Of a stretch of 64,000 nt of DNA, positions 1 through 9,479 are shown piece by piece. Below the pieces are notes generated by a model. The model did no database searches. It saw only the letters and a list, made by a program, of their open reading frames with translations, and had not been told where the DNA came from. The stretch comes from an uncultured Acidobacteriia bacterium (GTDB taxonomy: Bacteria > Acidobacteriota > Terriglobia > Bryobacterales > Bryobacteraceae), in assembly GCA_903929755.1 (NCBI GenBank), contig CAIYVZ010000185.1:1-64000 (forward strand). The letters run 5' to 3'. The translations under genes were made by a program, and so were the position numbers. Within the stretch, counting starts at the first letter, position 1. Each line of letters begins with the position of its first letter.

Positions 1-164
1 GGCGCGTTGTCGATCGAATCGAAGGAACGGAACGTCACCTTCGGATTGTGACGCGACAACACTTTCGTGATCGCCGCAGTCAGGGTCGTCTTGCCGTGAT
101 CGATGTGACCGATCGTCCCGATGTTTACGTGCGGTTTGCTGCGGTCAAATTTTTCTTTCGCCAT
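1..164 (-). CDS. tuf: Elongation factor Tu, N-terminal part (cut by window edge)
   Basis: The reverse strand from 164 encodes [10 protein letters not shown] followed by the P-loop [10 protein letters not shown] (residues 19-28), the G1 motif of EF-Tu, which brings aminoacyl-tRNA to the ribosome. The G1 motif is usually GHVDHGKT; the Ile here is a conservative change. About 54 codons are present and the rest lies beyond position 1. An AGGAGA Shine-Dalgarno sequence sits a few bases before the ATG. The gene follows fusA by 29 bases, completing the classical str order rpsL-rpsG-fusA-tuf, so it is probably co-transcribed with it. Confidence 0.95.
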   Translation of the reverse strand, partial: MAKEKFDRSKPHVNIGTIGHIDHGKTTLTAAITKVLSRHNPKVTFRSFDSIDNA

Positions 165-193
165 GTCAACAATCTCCTGGTAAAAAACCTGGT

Positions 194-2284
194 TTACTTA
201 GTTACTTTGCCCTGCACCCGGGTAATGATTTCTTCCGAGATGCTCTTAGGAACTTCTTCGTAACGCGAGAACGTCATCGTGAAGCTGCCGCGACCCTGTG
301 TACGCGAGCGCATTTCGGTTGCGTAACCGAACATTTCGCTCAACGGCACACTGGCCTTGATGATCTGCGTGGTGCCCTGAATTTCAGTGCCTTCCAGCTG
401 ACCACGGCGGGAAATCAGATCACCGTTGATCGGGCCCATGTATTCTTCCGGAACGCAAACCTCAACAGCCATAACAGGTTCCAGAAGAACAGACTTGGCT
501 TTACGGCAAGCTTCCTTGACACAGATGGAGCTACAGATCTTGAACGCCATTTCCGAGGAATCGACGTCGTGGTAGTTACCGTCGAAAACGGACACCTTAA
601 CATCAACCATCGGGAAGCCGGCGAGAATGCCACCTTCAAGGGCTTCGACTACACCCTTTTCGATAGCGGGAATGAATTCGCGGGGGATACTGCCACCGGA
701 AGTGTCATTGACGAATTCGAAGCCCTTGCCAGGATTCGCTTCAACGCGCAGCTTGGTGCGGGCATATTGACCGCTGCCACCAGTCTGCTTCTTGTGCGTG
801 TAGTCGGATTCCGCAGTCTGCCGAATCGTTTCACGATAAGCAACCTGAGGCTTGCCAACGTTGGCGGCCACACCAAATTCGCGCATCATGCGATCCACGA
901 TAATTTCGAGGTGAAGTTCGCCCATGCCGGACAGGATGGTCTGACCTGTTTCGGGGTCGGTCGCCACATGGAAGGTAGGATCTTCCTGTGCCAGCTTGGC
1001 AATTGCCATACCAAGCTTTTCCTGATCGGCCTTTGTCTTCGGCTCAACAGCGAGCTGAATAACCGGTGTCGGGAATTCAATCTTCTCGAGAATGACGGGA
1101 TCTTTCTCGTCGCAGATAGTATCGCCGGTCGAAACCGTTTTGAGACCCACAGCCGCGCAGATATCGCCGGCCATGATTTCGGAAATATCTTCCCGCTTGT
1201 TGGCGTGCATACGAAGCAGGCGTCCAACACGTTCTTTGCGACCCTTGGCCACGTTGAACACCGATTCACCGGCGGACATCTTACCGGAATAAACCCGGAA
1301 GAACGCCAACTGGCCAGCGTACGGATCAGTCATGATCTTGAAGACCAGGGCCGAGAAGGGTTCGTCATCAGAAGCATGACGGAGAACCTTAACATCAGGA
1401 TCGTCAACTGAGATTGCGGTGACGGGGGGGATGTCGAGGGGAGAAGGGAGGTAATCGACCACAGCATCGAGCATGGTCTGAACGCCCTTGTTCTTGAATG
1501 CAGAACCGCAGATGACCGGGAAGATCTTCAGCCCGATGGTTGCCTTGCGGATACCGGCCTTAATCTCTTCGTTGGTAATCGTTTCGCCGTTCACGAACTT
1601 CTCAAAGAGAATGTCGTCGAATTCCGAAACGGCCTCGATCATCTGTTCCCGGTAGAGCTGAGCCTTTTCGACCAGGTCTTCCGGAATTTCGGTGATGTCG
1701 AACTTCGCGCCCAGGGTTTCGTCGCGCCACAACACAGCCTTCATGGTGACGAGATCAACAATACCTTTAAATTGATCTTCCGCACCGACCGGAATCTGGA
1801 TCGCTACTGGACGCGCTTTCAGGCGATCCACAATGGTTTCGACAGCGCGGTAGAAATCAGCGCCGATGCGATCCATCTTATTGATAAAGCAAATGCGCGG
1901 GACGCGGTACTTGTCGCCCTGACGCCAGACTGTTTCCGACTGCGGCTGTACGCCGGCCACTGCGTCGAACACGGCAACCGCACCATCAAGGACACGGAGC
2001 GAACGCTCCACTTCGGCCGTGAAATCCACGTGACCCGGAGTATCGATGATATTGATCTGCATGTCCTGCCATGAGCAAGTCGTTGCAGCCGAGGTAATGG
2101 TGATGCCGCGTTCCTGCTCCTGCGCCATCCAGTCCATGGTGGCAGTGCCTTCATGGACTTCACCGATTTTGTGCGACCGGCCCGTGTAGTAAAGGATCCG
2201 TTCGGTGGTGGTGGTCTTACCGGCATCGATGTGGGCAGCGATGCCGATGTTTCTCATCCTCTCGAGTGGTACAGTGCGTGGCAT
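194..2284 (-). CDS. fusA: Elongation factor G
   Basis: This is a 696-residue translational GTPase, full length for EF-G, which drives ribosomal translocation. The G1 motif [10 protein letters not shown] is at residues 17-26, G3 DTPGH near residue 80 and G4 NKMD near residue 134. The C-terminal part carries the expected EF-G domains (for example GMGELHLEI and the stretch [12 protein letters not shown] near the end). It lies 41 bases after rpsG and just before tuf in the str operon. The family and the start ([15 protein letters not shown]) are clear. Confidence 0.98.
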   Translation of the reverse strand: MPRTVPLERMRNIGIAAHIDAGKTTTTERILYYTGRSHKIGEVHEGTATMDWMAQEQERGITITSAATTCSWQDMQINIIDTPGHVDFTAEVERSLRVLDGAVAVFDAVAGVQPQSETVWRQGDKYRVPRICFINKMDRIGADFYRAVETIVDRLKARPVAIQIPVGAEDQFKGIVDLVTMKAVLWRDETLGAKFDITEIPEDLVEKAQLYREQMIEAVSEFDDILFEKFVNGETITNEEIKAGIRKATIGLKIFPVICGSAFKNKGVQTMLDAVVDYLPSPLDIPPVTAISVDDPDVKVLRHASDDEPFSALVFKIMTDPYAGQLAFFRVYSGKMSAGESVFNVAKGRKERVGRLLRMHANKREDISEIMAGDICAAVGLKTVSTGDTICDEKDPVILEKIEFPTPVIQLAVEPKTKADQEKLGMAIAKLAQEDPTFHVATDPETGQTILSGMGELHLEIIVDRMMREFGVAANVGKPQVAYRETIRQTAESDYTHKKQTGGSGQYARTKLRVEANPGKGFEFVNDTSGGSIPREFIPAIEKGVVEALEGGILAGFPMVDVKVSVFDGNYHDVDSSEMAFKICSSICVKEACRKAKSVLLEPVMAVEVCVPEEYMGPINGDLISRRGQLEGTEIQGTTQIIKASVPLSEMFGYATEMRSRTQGRGSFTMTFSRYEEVPKSISEEIITRVQGKVTK

Positions 2285-2325
2285 TTAGTTTTTTGTTGTC
2301 TTTTGGGTTCGTCGTTACTGGCTAG

Positions 2326-2799
2326 TTACCAGCGGTAATGAGCGAAGGCTTTGTTAGCTTCCGCCATGCGGTGTACGTCGTCGCGTTTCTTGATGGCGCC
2401 GCCGCGAAGGTTTGCGGCATCGCCGAGTTCGGCGGCCAACTTATCGGCCATGCCCTTTTCGGCCCGACCACGCGCGTTGCTGAGGATCCAGCGAATCGCC
2501 AGGCTGGTGCGCCGAGTCTGGGGAACTTCAATCGGAACCTGGTAGTTGGCTCCGCCAACGCGGCGCGTCTTAACTTCCAGCAACGGCTTGGCGTTCTCAA
2601 CCGCCTTCTTGAACAACTTGATCGCTTCTTCCCCGCCGCCCTTCGCTTCGAGCGTCTTCATGGAAGTGTAGAAGATTTTCTGAGCGGTGGCCTTCTTGCC
2701 GTCCCACATCATGGAACAAACAAACTTCTCAACCAGGGTGGACCCAAACACCGGATCCGGAGCGACTTCGCGATTTTCAGCGCCTCTGCGTCTTGGCAT
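2326..2799 (-). CDS. rpsG: 30S ribosomal protein S7
   Basis: The product is 157 residues, the normal S7 length, beginning [20 protein letters not shown] and ending [13 protein letters not shown]. It contains typical S7 segments such as [13 protein letters not shown] and [16 protein letters not shown]7 binds the 3' major domain of 16S rRNA and nucleates assembly of the 30S head. It lies 20 bases after rpsL. In Escherichia coli S7 represses its own operon through the rpsL-rpsG spacer; this 20-base spacer is too short for the same structure, so that control is unlikely here (inference). Confidence 0.98.
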   Translation of the reverse strand: MPRRRGAENREVAPDPVFGSTLVEKFVCSMMWDGKKATAQKIFYTSMKTLEAKGGGEEAIKLFKKAVENAKPLLEVKTRRVGGANYQVPIEVPQTRRTSLAIRWILSNARGRAEKGMADKLAAELGDAANLRGGAIKKRDDVHRMAEANKAFAHYRW

Positions 2800-2819
2800 G
2801 CTTTATCTCTCTTGTCCTG

Positions 2820-3224
2820 TTACTTTTTCTTGGTGGCGGTTGCTGCTGCGCCGACCTTCGGACGCTTGGCACCATACTTCGAGCGGCTCTGGCGGCGATT
2901 CGCAACGCCAGCCGTATCGAGCGCACCACGCACAACGTGATAACGAACGCCAGGAAGATCCTTCACACGGCCGCCGCGGATGAGCACGATCGAGTGCTCC
3001 TGCAGGTTGTGGCCGACGCCGGGAATGTACGTCGTCACTTCGATGCCATTGGTGAGGCGGACGCGGGCAACTTTACGGAGCGCCGAGTTCGGCTTTTTCG
3101 GTGTGGAGGTGTAAACGCGGGTGCAAACGCCACGCTTCTGCGGGCAGCTCTGCAAAGCCGGACTGGCCGTCTTCCATGCGGGCGCTTTCCGCCCCTTGCG
3201 CACTAACTGATTAAATGTTGGCAC
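2820..3224 (-). CDS. rpsL: 30S ribosomal protein S12
   Basis: This is S12 of the decoding centre, starting [13 protein letters not shown], with the conserved loops [15 protein letters not shown] and [11 protein letters not shown] where streptomycin-resistance substitutions occur in other bacteria. Both loop lysines are present, so nothing in the sequence suggests resistance. The start codon is GTG (rc of 3222-3224), with AAGGA nine bases upstream. At 134 residues it is about ten longer than usual; the extra residues are an Ala/Thr/Lys tail (AAATATKKK). It is the first gene of the str operon. Confidence 0.98.
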   Translation of the reverse strand: MPTFNQLVRKGRKAPAWKTASPALQSCPQKRGVCTRVYTSTPKKPNSALRKVARVRLTNGIEVTTYIPGVGHNLQEHSIVLIRGGRVKDLPGVRYHVVRGALDTAGVANRRQSRSKYGAKRPKVGAAATATKKK

Positions 3225-3918
3225 TAAAAGAATCCTTCAAACCAAATAAATCACGTAAAAATCTGGCAAACCAAACTTCGCTTCTTCACACCCTGCCTCT
3301 AATTTCAGAAGCAAGCTGGTTCCACGTTCTCGGCTCAGGCAATTGGGAACTGAGCAAACGTATGATGCTGCACGCCGCTCAGGCTATAGACAGGTCCATG
3401 TTCGTCGGCAAAGCACGATTTCAATCTGCGAAACCGGTCTGTCGGGAACCTCGGGACCTCACCCCGGCCGGATCTTCCCCACAGTTCCTACTTTTTGAGT
3501 AGTTACCGCGGAAGATGGTAGCCGAAAGCTGAATCACGCAACAGCTTAAAACTTACAACTTAACCACAATCGATAAGCTTAGCGAACTTGCAACCATTCT
3601 GTCAACCGTTAGTTACCGACCTTTTTCTGAATCGGATCACGGTCAACCCGGATTGCTTATCCGTGCCGCCAATAAGAATGGTACCAGATGACATTGCGTG
3701 GAGCCGTTCCCGCCTCACGCGTGCTGAAAAGCTACCATTGGGGTTGGCCTGAAACTGGGATGGAAGATGATTTGGCGTGGTATTGAATAGATTCGACAGG
3801 GGAAAACAGCGTTGACATCACTTAGCGGTCCCCCCCGGGGGATATTCGCAGCCGGGGGCCCCGATTCGGGTATGCGAAGGCCGAAGGGCACGTTTACCGG
3901 TGAGTTATTCGCTGAAGA
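3225..3918. other. Intergenic region upstream of the str operon and of the MFS gene
   Basis: This divergent gap of 694 bases holds no convincing gene. The 95-codon frame at 3215-3502 has no homology I recognise. On the minus strand there is a perfect TTGACA hexamer that may serve the str operon (see the separate entry). Around 3830-3863 is a run of C and G with short self-complementary parts just before the MFS gene. Nothing else could be supported. Confidence 0.5.
3576..3605 (-). promoter_or_regulatory. Candidate sigma70 promoter for the str operon
   Basis: On the reverse strand a perfect -35 hexamer TTGACA (3605-3600) is followed after 18 bases by TAAGCT (3581-3576), a weak -10. It would give an untranslated leader of about 350 bases before rpsL. 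The -35 match is seen directly; the promoter role is inferred from position and rests mainly on that hexamer. Confidence 0.3.
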
Positions 3919-5115
3919 GTGTTCAGGTTGAGCCCGGCAATCCGCACCTCACCCAGCGCCGCACCCGTAGTTCTGGCAGGCTTTTGTGCCTTCGTCAATC
4001 TTTTCCTGACGCAACCGATTCTGCCGTTACTCGCTTCTGTTTATGGGGCTTCCAAGGCGACCGTTAGCCTTACTGTGACCGCCGCAACACTCGGCGTTGC
4101 GCTTGCGGCCCCTTTTGCGGGGCAGATTGCGGATCGCCTCGGACGCAAGCCTGTGATCGTCTGGTCGGCGGGCCTGCTTGGTTTAACCACGCTGCTCGGA
4201 GCCACCGCGCCCAGCCTGCACTGGTTGATTTTTTGGCGGTTCCTGCAAGGCCTGGTGACGCCTGGCGTGTTCGCCATCACCGTAGCCTATATTAATGACG
4301 AATGGCCCGCGCAAAGGGTCGGCGCCGCGGCCGGCGCCTATGTGAGCGGGACGGTAGTAGGCGGGTTCAGCGGGCGCGCACTTTCCGGACTGGCGGCGGA
4401 ATACGTCGGGTGGCGGTGGGCCTTCGTAATTGCGGGCATGGCGTCCATGCTGATCGCGCTGGCGCTTTCTCGCACCCTTCCCCCCGAACGCCGCTTCGTC
4501 AAGGGGACGCACACTTCCCTGCTCCGCCCCGCCCTGGCGCACCTGCGGAACCCTCAGCTCCTGGCAACCTGTTCGGCGGGCTTTTGCGTGCTGTTCACGA
4601 TCATCGCGCTGTTCACCTATGCCACTTTCCACCTGGCGGCCCCGCCGTACTCCCTGAGTCCGGCTCAACTGGGTGCAATTTTCACGGTGTACCTTGTCGG
4701 GGCGGCGATCACGCCCCTTGCCGGCCGGGCAACGGATCGTTACGGGCACCGGAATACGGTTCTGATTGCAGCTGGAATCGGCATGACAGGGGCGCTAATC
4801 TCTCTGATTCCAAGCGTTTGGGCCGTGTTGATTGGTCTGACGCTGGGCTCTTCCGGTGTTTTCGTGTCGCAATCGGCAGCCGTCAGTTACATAGGCTCGG
4901 TTGCTTCCGACGCGCGTGCGCTCGCCGTGGGAATTTATGTGACTTTTTACTACGTGGGTGGCAGTTTCGGCTCCACCGCCCCTGCCTGGATCTGGGATGC
5001 GTGGAAGTGGCCCGGCTGCGTCGCCCTGGTCGTCTGTGTGCAAGCTATCCTCGCCGCCATCGTATGGTTTGCGTGGACCCCGCAGAAGTTAACGACTAGC
5101 GTTCCGCTTCAATAG
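3919..5115 (+). CDS. Major facilitator superfamily transporter
   Basis: This 398-residue polytopic membrane protein has about twelve hydrophobic segments. The MFS motif A, GQIADRLGRKP (residues 68-78), sits in the loop between helices 2 and 3. The N-terminal stretch FLTQPILPLL resembles YnfM/Bcr-type drug:H+ antiporters, so it is probably an exporter of small molecules; the substrate cannot be told. The start is GTG at 3919; TTG at 3928 is an alternative and no strong Shine-Dalgarno sequence favours either. Its 3' end overlaps the convergent DUF2103-like gene by 20 bases. Confidence 0.85.
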   Translation: MFRLSPAIRTSPSAAPVVLAGFCAFVNLFLTQPILPLLASVYGASKATVSLTVTAATLGVALAAPFAGQIADRLGRKPVIVWSAGLLGLTTLLGATAPSLHWLIFWRFLQGLVTPGVFAITVAYINDEWPAQRVGAAAGAYVSGTVVGGFSGRALSGLAAEYVGWRWAFVIAGMASMLIALALSRTLPPERRFVKGTHTSLLRPALAHLRNPQLLATCSAGFCVLFTIIALFTYATFHLAAPPYSLSPAQLGAIFTVYLVGAAITPLAGRATDRYGHRNTVLIAAGIGMTGALISLIPSVWAVLIGLTLGSSGVFVSQSAAVSYIGSVASDARALAVGIYVTFYYVGGSFGSTAPAWIWDAWKWPGCVALVVCVQAILAAIVWFAWTPQKLTTSVPLQ

Positions 5116-5401
5116 CCGCTGCCAATAATTTTTCAGTTTCCAGCTGGGTAAGTGCTGTGCTCACAAAGAGTTCCTGCCGTGCACCGTTCGCCAGGGCAAT
5201 TGCCTTCCAGCCATTCTGGACAGGCACCGTAATCCGTATTTTCACGGTCCCTTTTGCGTCACGCACTGGCCGGATCACGCCAGGAATTACCGAACGAATC
5301 TCGTCGCTGGCAACCAACCGCTCCAGCACAGGGCGCAGATCATCGAGAATACTATGCTCAATTTTCAGCTTGCCCTGCGCCGTTCGCAGCCGGAATGCCA
5401 T
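5096..5401 (-). CDS. DUF2103-like small protein
   Basis: The 101-residue protein starts MAFRLRTAQGKLKIEHSIL and has the layout of DUF2103 proteins known from cyanobacteria: a short beta strand with a conserved His, a helix (DLRPVLERLV), then IRSVIPGVIRPV and a second strand pair KIRITVPVQNGWKAIA. DUF2103 has been labelled a predicted metal-binding family, but no clear cysteine/histidine cluster is visible here. The family assignment is from remembered similarity and is moderate. It converges on the MFS gene, so it may affect that transcript only by antisense overlap. Confidence 0.6.
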   Translation of the reverse strand: MAFRLRTAQGKLKIEHSILDDLRPVLERLVASDEIRSVIPGVIRPVRDAKGTVKIRITVPVQNGWKAIALANGARQELFVSTALTQLETEKLLAAAIEAER

Positions 5402-5432
5402 GCTTCGATACTATCGGACCCTCGCAAGCGAA

Positions 5433-5579
5433 CTATTTCACGAATTGAACGGCGGCGAAAATCCCCCCTACCAGCACCACGGAAACGGCGCAAATCATCA
5501 GGTACTTCAGAACGCGTTCCTTTGTGGACGCCTCGGCCTGATCGTCGTGCTTAATATGTTCCTCAAGGCTTTCAAACAT
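5433..5579 (-). CDS. Small single-span membrane protein (48 aa)
   Basis: The short reading frame starts MFESLEEHIKHDD, with a charged N-terminal half that should lie in the cytoplasm, followed by one hydrophobic helix (LMICAVSVVLVGGIFAAVQF) that reaches the C terminus. A GAGGG Shine-Dalgarno-like sequence lies before the ATG at 5579; the longer frame to 5660 adds residues that look non-coding. It resembles small membrane proteins of unknown role that are common in acidobacterial genomes. No function can be given. Confidence 0.6.
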   Translation of the reverse strand: MFESLEEHIKHDDQAEASTKERVLKYLMICAVSVVLVGGIFAAVQFVK

Positions 5580-5675
5580 GTTTTCCCTCTCTGGACGGCT
5601 AAGCATCGAGCCAGATCCGTCCTGGCGAGCAAGTCTACTCCCGCGAAAGCCCAAATGCAACGGGGGGATAAAACT

Positions 5676-6920
5676 CTACACTTTCACCTGTGCCCGGCGG
5701 CGCACTTCCTTATAGGGATATTTCTTTTTGAACTCTGCGAAGTTCACCTCAATACCGATACCAGGTTTCTGCGGTAAACGTACGCGGCCATTCTGTTGCA
5801 CCGGATAGCCGCCATTCGTCATTTCCTGGTACACGCCATCATCGGCGGCTTCCCACTCATGAATCACGCAGTTTCGGCAGACCGACATGGTCGCGAGCGA
5901 CGCAAGATGCGCCACCGGACCGCTACAGGAATGGGGAGCCACTTCAACGCCATAAGCCTCAGCCATATTGGCAATCTTGCGAAGTTCGGTGACGCCGCCT
6001 GCGTGAAGCACGTCGGGCTGCACAATCGCCGCCCCTTTCCCGTCCAGCAGCTGCTTGAACTCGCCCCGGGAAAAGAGGCCCTCCCCGGTAGCAATGGGTA
6101 CCGGGCTTTTCGCCGCAACCTCGCCCAGGCCAGCCGGGTTTTCCCTCCAGGTCGGTTCTTCCAGAAAGAGCGGCCGATACGGCGCGACAGCGTTCGAAAA
6201 CTGAATCGCGGAGCGCACGCTAAAGGTCTCTGCGCATTCCAGTGCAATGTCTGCTTTGGAACCGAACACTCCGCGCAGAGCAGCCAGTTCCGCCACGTTC
6301 TTGTCGATTCGCTCCAGTTCAGTCCCAAACTGTGGAACCGTGTACTTCACGGCCGTCCAACCCTTCGCCAGGGTCTCTTTGGCCAGGGCGGTCAGGCTGG
6401 CGATATCACGCTGCTCCGGCGGAATTCCAGCATCCCAGTGCGTAAAATAAACGCGCTGGTCGGGCTGTAACGGGCCGCCGAGCAGGCGATGAAGGGAAAC
6501 CCCCAGACGCTTCGCCTCAAGGTCCCACAGCGCCATATCGATTGCGGCGAGCCCTGTCATCAAAGCCGGGCCATTCCGCCAGCGTGTGGCCACATAGTAG
6601 ACACGATTCCAGTGGCTTTCGGGCCCGGAAGGGTCGCGCCCCACATATTCCGGCTCCAGCCATCGCAGCACCGATTCCGCAATCTCTGTCCGGCTCTCCA
6701 GTGTCGCCTCGCCAAGCCCGGTGATCCCGGCGTCGGTCTTCACCTCCACAAACAGCAGGTCCCGCCAGCGCAGCGAGACTTTGTGGATTTCAAATCCGGT
6801 GATACGAACTTTTCCGGGTGCCTGCGCGGGCATGGCCCCAGGGAACAAAGCTCCCGTGAATAAGGGAGGCACCAGACTCTTTATCAGCGACCTGCGGTTG
6901 AACACTCCGGTTTTTAGCAC
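5676..6920 (-). CDS. Mandelate racemase/muconate lactonizing enzyme family protein, exported
   Basis: This is a 414-residue enolase-superfamily enzyme. The catalytic barrel shows the motif with Lys192 (VKYT), metal-ligand candidates around Glu228, Glu254-Glu255 in FLEEP and Glu280 in ATGEG, and a His at 330 (APHS). This is closest to the galactonate dehydratase-like group, so acid-sugar dehydration is likely; the substrate is not known. The N terminus (NRRSLIK, then a hydrophobic stretch ending at MPAQA) looks like a twin-arginine signal, so the folded enzyme is probably periplasmic. The neighbouring hydrolase lies 12 bases upstream, which suggests one operon. Confidence 0.85.
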   Translation of the reverse strand: MLKTGVFNRRSLIKSLVPPLFTGALFPGAMPAQAPGKVRITGFEIHKVSLRWRDLLFVEVKTDAGITGLGEATLESRTEIAESVLRWLEPEYVGRDPSGPESHWNRVYYVATRWRNGPALMTGLAAIDMALWDLEAKRLGVSLHRLLGGPLQPDQRVYFTHWDAGIPPEQRDIASLTALAKETLAKGWTAVKYTVPQFGTELERIDKNVAELAALRGVFGSKADIALECAETFSVRSAIQFSNAVAPYRPLFLEEPTWRENPAGLGEVAAKSPVPIATGEGLFSRGEFKQLLDGKGAAIVQPDVLHAGGVTELRKIANMAEAYGVEVAPHSCSGPVAHLASLATMSVCRNCVIHEWEAADDGVYQEMTNGGYPVQQNGRVRLPQKPGIGIEVNFAEFKKKYPYKEVRRRAQVKV

Positions 6921-6932
6921 TCCGCAAGGATA

Positions 6933-7577
6933 TCAGCGCGGCAGATTTGCGATCACGTCTTCCAGTTGCGGCAGCGCCCCGGCGAAGAAGTGGTCTTCCG
7001 CTTCAATGAACGTCAGGCTCTTCGGTTCGTGCAGTTGCGCCACCATCGCTTCAATCTGGTCTTTGGGCCCGAACTGATCAATTGTGCTGTGGACAAACCA
7101 GCGCGGAATCGTGCAGTCCGCCAGCTCAATATCCAGCCCCCGAACTGTAGGAAAACCAACCGGAATCAGGCGAACGGGCTTCTCGGCCCCCGGGGTCTCG
7201 GCAAGATCCTTTGCAATATGCAGGATCACCCGCGAACCGAACGAAAACCCAGCCATGGAGAACGGAACGTCCGGGTAGCGCCCGCGCATAAACGCCAGCA
7301 CAGCGCGGGCATCTTCAATCTCGCCTTTGCCATACCCAAACGTGCCTTCACTCAGGTTCACACCGCGAAAATTAAAGCGCACCACCACGCTGCCGGTACG
7401 GCGCAGGCCCCGCGCCACACGGTAGACAACCTTGTTGTGCATGGTCCCGCCGTGCAGGGGGTGCGGATGGCACACCAGCGCCGCTTCGGTGATGACACCG
7501 TCCTCCGGCTCCTCAATCAGCGTCTCCAGGCGGCCCGCAGGGCCCTGAACAAAGAGAGATTCAATGCGCCGGGGCAA
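6933..7577 (-). CDS. Alpha/beta hydrolase (COG2945-like)
   Basis: This is a 214-residue soluble hydrolase. The oxyanion region is CHPHPLHGGTMHN, the nucleophile elbow is GFSFGS, and a late His (EDHFF) completes the expected triad. COG2945-type enzymes are cytoplasmic and mostly uncharacterised esterase or peptidase relatives. The start is TTG (rc of 7575-7577), one base after the yajQ stop codon, so translation is probably coupled to yajQ. The substrate cannot be inferred. Confidence 0.85.
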   Translation of the reverse strand: MPRRIESLFVQGPAGRLETLIEEPEDGVITEAALVCHPHPLHGGTMHNKVVYRVARGLRRTGSVVVRFNFRGVNLSEGTFGYGKGEIEDARAVLAFMRGRYPDVPFSMAGFSFGSRVILHIAKDLAETPGAEKPVRLIPVGFPTVRGLDIELADCTIPRWFVHSTIDQFGPKDQIEAMVAQLHEPKSLTFIEAEDHFFAGALPQLEDVIANLPR

Positions 7578-7578
7578 G

Positions 7579-8079
7579 TTAGTTCGTCCGGAAGTTGATG
7601 AACTGCAGATCCAGGCCGTAGTCGCCCTTGCGCAGCACCGTCATTGCCTGCTGCAGGACGTCGCGATCTTTGCCGCTGATGCGAATCAGGTCACCATTGA
7701 TGGACGCTTGTACCTTCAGCTTACTGTCCTTAATGGCCTTGTTGATATCGCGCGCCTTTTCAATCGGGATCCCCGAAATCAGCGTCACTTCCTGACGAAC
7801 CGTGGAACCGCCCCCCTGGATAATCTTCCCGTAAGTCAGGTTCTTGATCGGTACGCCGCGCTTCACCAGCTTCTGATTCAGGATCTCAGTCACAGCCTGG
7901 AGCTTGAAGTCGTCTGCGCTGCTGAGCGTCAGCTTCTTGTCCTTTTCATTCAGCTCGATGTTGGACTTCGAATCCTTCAGGTCGTAGCGGGTAATGATTT
8001 CCTTCATTGCCTGGGAGATGGCATTCACCACCTCGGGCATATCAATCTGGGAAACCACGTCAAAACTGTTATCAGGCAT
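7579..8079 (-). CDS. yajQ: YajQ family cyclic-di-GMP/nucleotide-binding protein
   Basis: The 166-residue protein, starting MPDNSFDVVSQIDMPEVVNA, matches the YajQ family in length (about 160-165) and in segments such as ITRYDLKDSKSNIEL and RISGKDRDVLQQAM. Members bind nucleotides or tRNA; one in Xanthomonas binds c-di-GMP and acts as a regulator. It leads into the hydrolase gene with a one-base gap. Ligand specificity cannot be read from sequence. Confidence 0.95.
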   Translation of the reverse strand: MPDNSFDVVSQIDMPEVVNAISQAMKEIITRYDLKDSKSNIELNEKDKKLTLSSADDFKLQAVTEILNQKLVKRGVPIKNLTYGKIIQGGGSTVRQEVTLISGIPIEKARDINKAIKDSKLKVQASINGDLIRISGKDRDVLQQAMTVLRKGDYGLDLQFINFRTN

Positions 8080-8118
8080 TCATCTTGAGTTTACCGAACA
8101 ACTTCAAGCGACGCTGAC

Positions 8119-8910
8119 CTAAAGAATCGCCCGGACCACGCCGCCGTCAACCGGAATCGTCGCGCCCGTGATGTAACCCGCATGCGCAGAGGCCAAAAAC
8201 GCCACCACAGCGGCCAGTTCTTCCGGATTTCCCACACGCCGTACCGGAATCCCCTGCGCGATGTCCGCAATGGCGGCCTGCTCATCCATGCCTTTTTCCA
8301 GCCGCGGCCGGACCGCAATGTCGCGCACCCTGTCCGTCAGAATGCTCCCCGGAGCCACATTGTTCACGGTGATGCCGAACGGCCCCACTTCATCCGCCAG
8401 CAGCCTCGAAAGGCCCGCCACAGCCAGCCGTCCGGCGGTGGAGAGCACGGAACCGGGAAGTACGCTCTTGGTGGCCCAACTCGTGATGTTAATGATGCGG
8501 CCCCAGCCCGCTGCTTTCATATCTGGTAACACCAGCCGTATGAACCGGGCAACGCTCAGGGGATTCAGTTCCATGGCCGCACGCCACTGCTCTTCGCTGA
8601 AGCTTTCAAATGGCCCAAACGAAGGCCCCCCGGCGTTGTTGATCAGAATATCAACTCGCCCGAAAGCCGCCCTGGCAGCGGCAACAATCGCCTCGCACTG
8701 GGCCGGGTCAGTGACGTCTACACGGCCCACTTCCACGCGCACGCCCGTCTCCGCGCGCATAGCTTCCGCCGTCGCTTCAAGCTGTTCCATGCCACGGGCG
8801 CCCAGCATCACATTCACGCCCTCCCGCGCCAGCGCGAAAGCACAAGCTTTGCCAATTCCCTTACTGGCACCCAGCACCAGCGCGGTGCGTCCGCGGAGAC
8901 CCAGGTCCAC
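8119..8910 (-). CDS. Short-chain dehydrogenase-like protein with atypical active site
   Basis: This 263-residue Rossmann-fold protein has a cofactor motif GASKGIG (residues 14-20) and NNAGG near residue 91. The catalytic pattern is altered: Ser144 is kept, but the positions where Tyr and Lys (YxxxK) should stand are Ser157 and Arg161. The same change is known in the BKR_like subgroup of SDRs (LSxAxR in place of YxxxK), whose activity is uncertain, so it should not be called a 3-oxoacyl-ACP reductase without proof. The start is GTG at 8910. It lies two bases after the response regulator, in the same direction. Confidence 0.85.
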   Translation of the reverse strand: MDLGLRGRTALVLGASKGIGKACAFALAREGVNVMLGARGMEQLEATAEAMRAETGVRVEVGRVDVTDPAQCEAIVAAARAAFGRVDILINNAGGPSFGPFESFSEEQWRAAMELNPLSVARFIRLVLPDMKAAGWGRIINITSWATKSVLPGSVLSTAGRLAVAGLSRLLADEVGPFGITVNNVAPGSILTDRVRDIAVRPRLEKGMDEQAAIADIAQGIPVRRVGNPEELAAVVAFLASAHAGYITGATIPVDGGVVRAIL

Positions 8911-8912
8911 AG

Positions 8913-9479
8913 CTATTTCATCCCTTCAGGTTTCTTGCCCGAAAGCGCGGCGACCACGCGTTCGGAGATCTGGTCAATCAGCGCCGGCATGGCGGCGTCA
9001 AGCGCCACCGTGACAGCCGCGCGAATCTGCTCGGGGTCCAGCACGGTTACCGAACGGGGTTGCAGGGGAGCCTTCGGCGGCGCCGGAGTGCCCTCGCTGT
9101 CACGCTTCCGGGAAGACCGACGTGCCCCGCTAACGAAGCGCCCGATGGAGGCCAGCAGCAGGCTTGCTTCGAACGGCTTTTTCAGGATCCCGTCCGCACG
9201 AACACGGTCCACTTCCTGCTCGTCGATCGGTTCTACCGCGCCAGCCGTCAAAATCACCGGCATCCCGCCATGGCGTTTCACGTACTCACAAAGCTCATAG
9301 CCCGTAACCTCCGGCATAGAAATATCAGCGATAATCAGGTCCGGTGAAGCGTCCTCAAGACGCAACATCGCTACTCTGCCGTCGCTTACCGTGATGACTT
9401 CGTGGCCTTCATCGCGCAGGATGCGCTCCCCCATGCGCTGCGCATGGGGGCTGTCATCAGCCAAAAGAATGCGGCTCAT
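8913..9479 (-). CDS. Response regulator receiver protein without DNA-binding domain
   Basis: The REC domain spans residues 1-118, with acidic residues Asp8-Asp9, phosphoacceptor Asp52 (IIADISMP), Thr78 and Lys100. After it comes a Lys/Arg/Pro-rich linker and a short helical tail (about 145-185), not a known output domain. It may act by protein contacts, as in chemotaxis-like or twitching systems; no partner kinase lies nearby. Its ATG overlaps the bamD stop (ATGA at 9476-9479), so translation is coupled to bamD. Confidence 0.85.
   Translation of the reverse strand: MSRILLADDSPHAQRMGERILRDEGHEVITVSDGRVAMLRLEDASPDLIIADISMPEVTGYELCEYVKRHGGMPVILTAGAVEPIDEQEVDRVRADGILKKPFEASLLLASIGRFVSGARRSSRKRDSEGTPAPPKAPLQPRSVTVLDPEQIRAAVTVALDAAMPALIDQISERVVAALSGKKPEGMK

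Noticed and set aside
3825-3865. C/G-rich self-complementary stretch as terminator or attenuator
   Set aside because: No T-run and no coding leader; the pairing is short and explained by base composition.
8119-8910. Calling the SDR-like gene fabG
   Set aside because: Catalytic Tyr and Lys are absent, so the reductase role is not supported.
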